A stretch of DNA of 17,174 nt. Source: an uncultured Bacilli bacterium. GTDB taxonomy: Bacteria > Bacillota_I > Bacilli_A > RF39 > UBA660. The stretch spans positions 1 to 17,174 of the forward strand of contig CAKPGR010000021.1 in assembly GCA_934155005.1 (NCBI GenBank). The letters run 5' to 3'. The notes under the pieces are model-generated. The model did not search any database and had not been told where the DNA came from. It worked only from the letters and a program-made list of their open reading frames with translations. Every line of letters starts with the position of its first letter. Positions within the stretch are counted from its first letter, which is position 1. The translations under genes were made by a program, and so were the position numbers. Of the stretch, positions 14,360-17,174 are shown in pieces.

Positions 14360-15284
14360 GTTCTGTTTCCTTAACTATATAAATTGGTCTTGATTTTGTT
14401 TCTAAATAAGTTTTTGCGAGATATTCTCCTAATATTCCTGTGCAAAATAATTGAACTCCACTTACTAAGAAAATAATACAAACTAAACTTGGCCATCCAG
14501 ATACTGGATCTCCATAAATCAATGTTTTAACTATTATAACTAAAATCATTATAAAAGCTATTAAGCAAAATATAATTCCTATAAATGATGATATTAAAAG
14601 GGGAGTTGTTGAAAATCCAACTATACTTTCAATTGAATAGGAAAATAATTTCCAAAAATTCCATTTTGTTGTTCCTTTAGCTCTCTCTTGATTTTCAAAT
14701 GTTATCCATTTTGTTTTAAATCCAACCCATGAAAATATACCTTTTGAAAATCTATTATATTCTTTTAGTTTTAAAATAGCATCAACCATTTTTCTACTCA
14801 TTAATCTAAAATCTCTAGCACCATCTACAATTGGTGTTTTTGATAATTTTTTAATTATTTTATAATACCATTTAGTAAATAATTTTCTAAAAAAAGAATA
14901 ACCATTTCTTGATACACTACGAGTAGCTATACAATCATATTCACCTTTTTTTATTTCTTCATACATCTTAATTAATAATTTAGGAGGATCTTGAAGATCA
15001 ACATCCATAGTACATACATATTTACCTTTTGATGCTTCTAATCCAGCTAATATACCTGCCTCTTTACCAAAATTTCTTGAAAAAGATATATATCTTATAA
15101 TTTTATCTTTCTTACTTAAATTTCTTAAAATAGGTAAAGTTTGATCATTAGACCCATCATCTATAAATATTATTTCAAATTTTATTTTCATTTTATTTAT
15201 TATTTTTTTTATTTCTTCATAAAATAACAGTATTGATTCTTCTTCATTATAACATGGAACTATTACACTTATTTCTGGTTTCAT
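14352..15284 (-). CDS. GtrB-like polyprenyl-phosphate glycosyltransferase (GT2)
   Basis: The 310-residue protein has an N-terminal GT2 GT-A domain and two C-terminal membrane spans (about 227-254 and 264-287). It opens with SVIVPCYNEEESI, has the DDGSNDQT loop near 42-49, and carries the metal-binding DVD (Asp94, Asp96) in MDVDLQDPP. This matches GtrB/CsbB/YkcC proteins, which load one sugar (often glucose or GlcNAc) onto undecaprenyl phosphate at the inner membrane face. GtrA, encoded by the next gene, would flip it, and a third membrane transferase would place it on the target; that third gene is not here. ATG follows AAGGAAGTG. A promoter is predicted upstream. Confidence 0.9.
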   Translation of the reverse strand: MKPEISVIVPCYNEEESILLFYEEIKKIINKMKIKFEIIFIDDGSNDQTLPILRNLSKKDKIIRYISFSRNFGKEAGILAGLEASKGKYVCTMDVDLQDPPKLLIKMYEEIKKGEYDCIATRSVSRNGYSFFRKLFTKWYYKIIKKLSKTPIVDGARDFRLMSRKMVDAILKLKEYNRFSKGIFSWVGFKTKWITFENQERAKGTTKWNFWKLFSYSIESIVGFSTTPLLISSFIGIIFCLIAFIMILVIIVKTLIYGDPVSGWPSLVCIIFLVSGVQLFCTGILGEYLAKTYLETKSRPIYIVKETEHD

Positions 15285-15312
15285 ATTGCACTTCCTTTAA
15301 TTTATCAAATAT

Positions 15313-15321
15313 ATTATAACA
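15313..15321 (-). promoter_or_regulatory. Predicted extended -10 promoter of the gtrB-gtrA operon
   Basis: On the minus strand TGTTATAAT (15321-15313) is an extended -10 element about 28 bases upstream of the ATG. The -35 region is AT-rich and not consensus. Confidence 0.55.
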
Positions 15322-15349
15322 TATATTTATAATTATATATACACTAACT

Positions 15350-15373
15350 AAAAAGAAGACAAATTTGTCTTCT
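15350..15373 (-). terminator. Intrinsic terminator of the GH25 lysozyme gene
   Basis: A perfect 20-base palindrome at 15354-15373 (arms AGAAGACAAA and TTTGTCTTCT) is followed by a short T run on the minus strand. It overlaps the TAG stop codon of the lysozyme gene (15374-15372). Confidence 0.85.
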
Positions 15374-17174
15374 ACCAAGTATAGTAATAACTTAAATCAA
15401 CGTTACCTGTTATACCAGGTATTTTTCCTGTACTAGAAAATTGCCACATTTTATAGTAACCACTATAAGTACATTTATCATTATACTGAGCAATCCAATT
15501 AACATACTTTAACATTGACTGACTTAATTTATTTTTTGTATGATTTAAATCAGCATAAACTCCTACATTATATTTATTTAAGTTCATGCGTTCAACATAT
15601 GAACCTATTATTTCATCATATAAATTTTTAATATTATTATAATCATTTGGGTTATTACTTGATAAATATGGATAATAACTTCCAATATTCCAATCTTCTA
15701 TATCATAATATATTCCTAAGGTTGGATTAAGTTCATATTTTTTTATTTGACTTATAGTGAAATCAGCCTCAGCAATACTTTCTTCTTTGTTTTCAGCATA
15801 GCTAAATAAATAAATGCCATATGGTATTTTCAATCTTTTTACTGCTTCTAAATTTCTTTTTAATGCTGAATCCTCAGAATAATTACCAAAACCAATTCTA
15901 AGAATAACTCCATATATTTGACCTGATGCATTTACAGCATCCCAGTCAATATCTGTTTTTTTCGAATTATTGGCACTAATATCAATTACAAGTTTAGAAT
16001 TATTCCCTAAAATTTGATATCCTGCATTAAAGTAATATCTATTTCCATTTACTGTATTCCATCCAGTTAGTTGTAAAATACCATTGTCTCCAAAATTATA
16101 TTGAATTTCATCAATAGTATGGCTCCATTTAAACATTGTACCTGTATTATCGTCAAAATAATATAAATAATCATTAATTTTTTGCCAACCATATTTTCTT
16201 TTATAGTTTACTTTACTAAAAAAATACATATTGCCAGATATTAATTTAAAACCATTACTAATGTTCCCATTTTCATAATAATAGTAATCTTCACCATATT
16301 TTTGCATTCCAAGTTGCATTACTCCACTTTCATCAAAAATATATGGTATGCCGTTTATTAATTGTTGACCTTTTAACATTACTCCATTGTTATCAAAATA
16401 ATAATAATTGTTATCTATTTTTTGTAAGCCATATTTCATTACATTATTTACTTTACTGAAAAAATATGTTTGTCCATCTATTTCTTTGAAGCCATTTATC
16501 ATTTTTCCTGTTTCTCCAAAATAGTAGTTATTATTATCTATTTTTTGAATTTGATTTTTTAGCATTACTCCATTGTTATCAAAGTAGTAATAACTATCAT
16601 CTATTTTTTGTAAGCCATATTTCATTGCATTATTTACTTTACTGAAAAAATATGTTTGTCCATTTATTTCTTTAAAGCCATTTATCATTCTTCCTGTTTC
16701 TTCAAAATAGTAGTTATTATTACCCATTTTTTGAATTTGATTTTTTAGCATTACTCCATTGTTATCAAAGTAGTAATAACTATCATCTATTTTTTGTAAG
16801 CCATATTTCATTGCATTATTTACTTTACTGAAAAAATATGTTTGTCCATTTATTTCTTTAAAGCCATTTATCATTCTTCCTGTTTCTTCAAAATAGTAGT
16901 TATTATTACCCATTTTTTGAATTTGATTTTTTAGCATTACTCCATTGTTATCAAAGTAGTAATAACTATCATCTATTTTTTGTAAGCCATATTTCATTGC
17001 ATTATTTACTTTACTAAAAAAATATGTTTTTCCATCTATTTCTTTGAAGCCATTTATCATTTTTCCTGTTTCTCCAAAATAGTAGTTATTATTATCTATT
17101 TTTTGAATTTGATTTTTTAGCATTACTCCATTGTTATCAAAGTAGTAATAACTATCATCTATTTTTTGTAAGCC
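15372..17174 (-). CDS. GH25 lysozyme with N-terminal cell-wall-binding repeats, 5' end missing
   Basis: The frame stays open to the window edge, giving 600 codons of a longer gene; a Met codon at 17123 sits inside a repeat and is not the start. Residues here count from the edge. Residues 1-265 are 62-residue repeats, and 266-393 are degenerate copies of the same YYF...G.m type (choline/glucan-binding-like, CW_binding family). Residues 394-600 form a glycoside hydrolase family 25 domain that cuts the MurNAc-GlcNAc bond in peptidoglycan: VIDIS (Asp398), DIDWDAV, LRIGFG, YYDIED (Asp491, Glu493), WIAQYN, and MWQFSSTGKIPG before NVDLSYYY. A signal peptide should lie outside the window. It is a likely secreted, wall-bound autolysin; no phage genes are nearby. 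Confidence 0.93.
   Translation of the reverse strand, partial: GLQKIDDSYYYFDNNGVMLKNQIQKIDNNNYYFGETGKMINGFKEIDGKTYFFSKVNNAMKYGLQKIDDSYYYFDNNGVMLKNQIQKMGNNNYYFEETGRMINGFKEINGQTYFFSKVNNAMKYGLQKIDDSYYYFDNNGVMLKNQIQKMGNNNYYFEETGRMINGFKEINGQTYFFSKVNNAMKYGLQKIDDSYYYFDNNGVMLKNQIQKIDNNNYYFGETGKMINGFKEIDGQTYFFSKVNNVMKYGLQKIDNNYYYFDNNGVMLKGQQLINGIPYIFDESGVMQLGMQKYGEDYYYYENGNISNGFKLISGNMYFFSKVNYKRKYGWQKINDYLYYFDDNTGTMFKWSHTIDEIQYNFGDNGILQLTGWNTVNGNRYYFNAGYQILGNNSKLVIDISANNSKKTDIDWDAVNASGQIYGVILRIGFGNYSEDSALKRNLEAVKRLKIPYGIYLFSYAENKEESIAEADFTISQIKKYELNPTLGIYYDIEDWNIGSYYPYLSSNNPNDYNNIKNLYDEIIGSYVERMNLNKYNVGVYADLNHTKNKLSQSMLKYVNWIAQYNDKCTYSGYYKMWQFSSTGKIPGITGNVDLSYYYTW
16380..17174 (-). repeat. 186-bp tandem repeats coding for 62-residue wall-binding units
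   Basis: Four complete 186-bp units (16380-16565, 16566-16751, 16752-16937 and 16938-17123) and part of a fifth at the edge lie in the same frame. Each codes for 62 residues made of three shorter motifs of about 20 residues (ending YYF, YFF and YYF). The two middle units are identical in DNA. From 16540 to 17015 the sequence repeats perfectly with a period of 186 bases. The outer units share variants that the middle ones lack (IDNNN and GETGK against MGNNN and EETGR). Confidence 0.95.

Noticed and set aside
16380..17174. CRISPR-like array
   Set aside because: The repeats are 186 bp, contiguous and in frame inside a coding region, with no spacers.
15372..17174. Prophage endolysin
   Set aside because: GH25 enzymes occur in phages, but no holin, tail or other phage gene is nearby and the long repeat array fits a wall-bound autolysin.
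1..17174. Mollicute with UGA read as tryptophan
   Set aside because: UGA ends spoIIID, Trp codons are UGG, and wall and sporulation genes are present.

Overview
The window is AT-rich, tightly packed bacterial DNA from a low-GC Bacillota lineage that forms endospores, or descends from spore formers. It encodes spore coat proteins CotJB (tail only) and CotJC and the classic sporulation block spoIID-spoIIQ-spoIIID-mbl. It also has a glmS ribozyme, Bacillus-type promoters and Shine-Dalgarno sites that match the Bacillota 16S rRNA tail. UGA is used as a stop (end of spoIIID) and Trp is UGG, so the code is standard and this is not a mollicute with code 4. An uncultured gut Bacilli/Erysipelotrichia-like organism would fit, but the species cannot be fixed from this window.

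Layout. 1-641 (+): end of cotJB, then cotJC. 638-1144: two small divergent XRE-type regulators around a perfect 15-bp palindrome. 1148-2956 (-): ribosome-associated GTPase TypA/BipA. 3026-4841 (-): a DUF421 membrane protein and a TagO/WecA-type undecaprenyl-phosphate sugar-1-phosphate transferase. 4902-5231 (-): an unrecognised single-span coiled-coil membrane protein. 5298-8190 (-): spoIID, spoIIQ, spoIIID and mbl. 8247-9374 (-): a GT4 glycosyltransferase. 9447-10721 (+): a probable 5'-methylthioadenosine/S-adenosylhomocysteine deaminase. 10743-11705 (-): a RhuM-Fic/Doc fusion protein. 11893-13677 (-): glmS behind a glmS ribozyme. 13961-15284 (-): a GtrB-like glycosyltransferase overlapping a GtrA-like flippase. 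15372-17174 (-): a GH25 lysozyme with long tandem cell-wall-binding repeats, running off the right edge.

Two themes connect most genes. One is sporulation: SpoIID and SpoIIQ act in engulfment, SpoIIID is the mother-cell regulator, and CotJB/CotJC are coat proteins. The other is the cell envelope: GlmS makes glucosamine-6-phosphate, TagO starts lipid-linked polymer synthesis, Mbl guides wall growth, GtrB/GtrA and the GT4 enzyme decorate surface polymers, and the GH25 enzyme cuts peptidoglycan.

Two genome-wide habits also show. Many genes start just after GGTGAT, which pairs with the far end of the anti-Shine-Dalgarno tail. Six genes, plus one convergent pair, have an intrinsic terminator hairpin on or touching the stop codon, the geometry associated with transcription that is not coupled to translation. 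I saw no insertion sequence, tRNA, rRNA, CRISPR array or prophage block. I do not see a convincing wholly new system. The best leads are the RhuM-Doc fusion with its inverted-repeat promoter, the paired XRE regulators, and the recently duplicated 186-bp repeats.
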